This document shows positions 62,692 to 64,000 of a stretch of 64,000 nt of DNA, piece after piece. The stretch is from NCBI GenBank assembly GCA_002103105.1, contig DAAY01000003.1:434001-498000 (forward strand), written 5' to 3'. Numbering within the stretch: position 1 is the first letter of the stretch; each line of letters begins with the position of its first letter. The translations under genes were made by a program, and so were the position numbers. Source of the DNA: Candidatus Gastranaerophilales bacterium HUM_1. Lineage in GTDB: Bacteria > Cyanobacteriota > Vampirovibrionia > Gastranaerophilales > Gastranaerophilaceae. The notes under the pieces are model-generated. The model made no database searches and was not told the origin of the DNA. It saw only the letters and a list, made by a program, of their open reading frames with translations.

Positions 62692-63767
62692 TGCCTAAAG
62701 TATCAGTTTTAATGCCTGTTTATAAAGTTGAAAAATACCTAAAACAATGTTTAGATAGCGTTGTAAAACAAACATTAGAAGATATCGAAATCATCATTGT
62801 TGATGAAGGAGAACAAGATGAATGCCGAAGAATAATTGATGAATACGAATCAAAAGATTCAAGGATTGTAACTATCCATGAAAAAAATGGAGCATATGGG
62901 GTTGCTTTAAACAAGGCAATTGAAAAAGCAAGCGGTGAATACATCGGCATTATTGAAACTGATGATTTTATTGATTCTAACATGTTTGAAGATTTATACA
63001 ATCTTGCTAAAAAGTTTGACGCTGATATTGCAAAATCCGATTGGTTTGTATATCATACGCAAGAAGATAAATCCTTTAAAGTTGGTCTGATACCATCTTT
63101 TCTAACTAATAGAGTAACAAACGTTAAAAAAGATATTTATCTTTTGAAAATACCTCCATCAATTTGGAGTGCTATTTATAAAAGAGATTTTATAATGAAC
63201 AACAATATTAGATTTGTTGACAAAATAAACCATTCTTATCAAGACACTTCTTTTAAATTTAAAACATTTGCACTTGCAGATAAAATTGTTCTAACAAATA
63301 AAGCATATGTACATTATAGAGTCGATAGTGAGGGTTCTACATGTAACACTGGCGGGAAAATTTATGCAATTTGTGATGAATATAAAGAAATAACCAAATT
63401 TTTAAATGAACATAAAGATTTAAAAGAAATTTTAAATAATAGAAAATTGCTAAATGAATATAATGCTTATGTTTGGAATTCAAAGCGAATTAACAAGGAT
63501 TTCAGGCAAGAATTTATAAATAAATTTTCTCAAATATTTAGTGAATACAACAACAATAATGAAATTAATAAACAATTTTTCAAAAAAGTTAATCGCAAGG
63601 AATTTGAGCTTTTAATTAATAATCCTGAAAAATACAAAGCTCTTATAGATAGAAAAATTTTCTTTGCGAAATTAAAAGATTTTAGAAAAAAATTGCTCAC
63701 TGTTAGATTTAATAGCTCAAGAGCATATATCTGTATTTTTGGCAAAACTATCTTGGAGGTGGGTTAA
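62691..63767 (+). CDS. Family 2 glycosyltransferase with variant donor motif
   Basis: 358 residues. The N-terminus PKVSVLMPVYKVEKYL matches GT2, but the usual DGSTD is replaced by DEGEQDE (about 38-44), and the DxD segment reads ETDDFID. The C-terminal 150 residues are Lys/Asn-rich helical. The changed donor loop may mean altered sugar-nucleotide specificity. It overlaps the next gene by one base, so three genes are coupled. Confidence 0.88.
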   Translation: MPKVSVLMPVYKVEKYLKQCLDSVVKQTLEDIEIIIVDEGEQDECRRIIDEYESKDSRIVTIHEKNGAYGVALNKAIEKASGEYIGIIETDDFIDSNMFEDLYNLAKKFDADIAKSDWFVYHTQEDKSFKVGLIPSFLTNRVTNVKKDIYLLKIPPSIWSAIYKRDFIMNNNIRFVDKINHSYQDTSFKFKTFALADKIVLTNKAYVHYRVDSEGSTCNTGGKIYAICDEYKEITKFLNEHKDLKEILNNRKLLNEYNAYVWNSKRINKDFRQEFINKFSQIFSEYNNNNEINKQFFKKVNRKEFELLINNPEKYKALIDRKIFFAKLKDFRKKLLTVRFNSSRAYICIFGKTILEVG

Positions 63768-64000
63768 TGCAATTAGTTATTATTGCGGGAGGAAAAGGCA
63801 CAAGGCTTGGGCTTAAAGATATTCCCAAACCAATGGTAAAAATTGGCGACAAACCTTTGCTTGAACATCAAATTGATTTAGCAAAACGATATGGCGTTGA
63901 TGAAGTTTTTATTTTGTCGGGTCATTTAGCAAGCGTTATTGAAGAATATTTTGAAGATGGTTCTAAGTTTGGTGTAAAAATTCATCATGTTGTTGAACCT
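63767..64000 (+). CDS. Sugar-phosphate nucleotidyltransferase, N-terminal part
   Basis: The first 78 residues (MQLVIIAGGKGTRLGLKDIP...) carry the NTP-transferase signature AGGKGTRLG and IPKPMVKIGDKPLLEH. Such enzymes make NDP-sugars; the short spacing after GTRLG and the KPM motif resemble the group containing heptose-1-phosphate guanylyl/adenylyl- and glucose-1-phosphate transferases. The gene runs off the right edge. It probably supplies the donor for the two upstream glycosyltransferases. Confidence 0.85.
   Translation, partial: MQLVIIAGGKGTRLGLKDIPKPMVKIGDKPLLEHQIDLAKRYGVDEVFILSGHLASVIEEYFEDGSKFGVKIHHVVEP

Overview
The window is AT-rich DNA from a Gram-negative-type anaerobe. My best placement is a gut member of the non-photosynthetic cyanobacterial relatives (Melainabacteria/Gastranaerophilales). 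This is inference, resting on the two prepilins with an almost identical N-terminus (MKKAA/FTLAEVLIT type), the many small lineage-restricted proteins, kdsA (Kdo, hence lipopolysaccharide), an RND-TolC pump spanning two membranes, and the oxygen-sensitive NrdDG reductase. No rRNA or other phylogenetic marker is present to prove it.

Layout. 1-3.8 kb: a succinate to 4-hydroxybutyrate module (cat1-like gene divergent from sucD-4hbD and a small SWEET-like membrane protein). 3.9-6 kb: hipBA toxin-antitoxin pair next to a 45-nt 3' fragment of tRNA-Asp, which looks like a leftover integration site. 7-10 kb: nrdDG behind a leader that resembles a cobalamin riboswitch, followed upstream by a B12-type radical SAM gene. 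12-14 kb: a lineage-specific 507-residue protein behind a near-consensus sigma-28 promoter. 14-34 kb: mostly housekeeping genes: isocitrate dehydrogenase, a prepilin, an FAD dehydrogenase, penicillin-binding protein 1A, HEAT-queC-DUF366-SPOR, kdsA-MBL-pheS-rseP-prepilin, an ArsB/NhaD-type transporter, spmAB, pgk. 34.1-34.5 kb: tRNA-Thr whose 3' end is repeated 160 bp downstream, directly before a truncated CsoR-like gene. 35-52 kb: envelope and lipid genes (AsmA-like, Na/Pi transporter, acyl-ACP thioesterase, acyl-CoA synthetase, a 1299-residue TPR protein, tag) separated by intergenic clusters of REP-like hairpin repeats. 52-58 kb: marR and a divergent RND efflux operon. 59.5-61.6 kb: tRNA-Ser, a lineage-specific protein and an origin-like or operator-like repeat array. 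61.8-64 kb: start of a surface-polysaccharide locus (two GT2 glycosyltransferases and a sugar-phosphate nucleotidyltransferase).

Cross-cutting signals: (1) at least eight genes have a -10 hexamer six or seven bases before ATG and no Shine-Dalgarno sequence, so leaderless mRNAs appear common; (2) a 217-bp repeat occurs in inverted orientation at 45.5 and 51.5 kb, flanking 5.8 kb; (3) two of three tRNA loci show traces of site-specific integration; (4) several genes shorter than 60 codons have good ribosome-binding sites.
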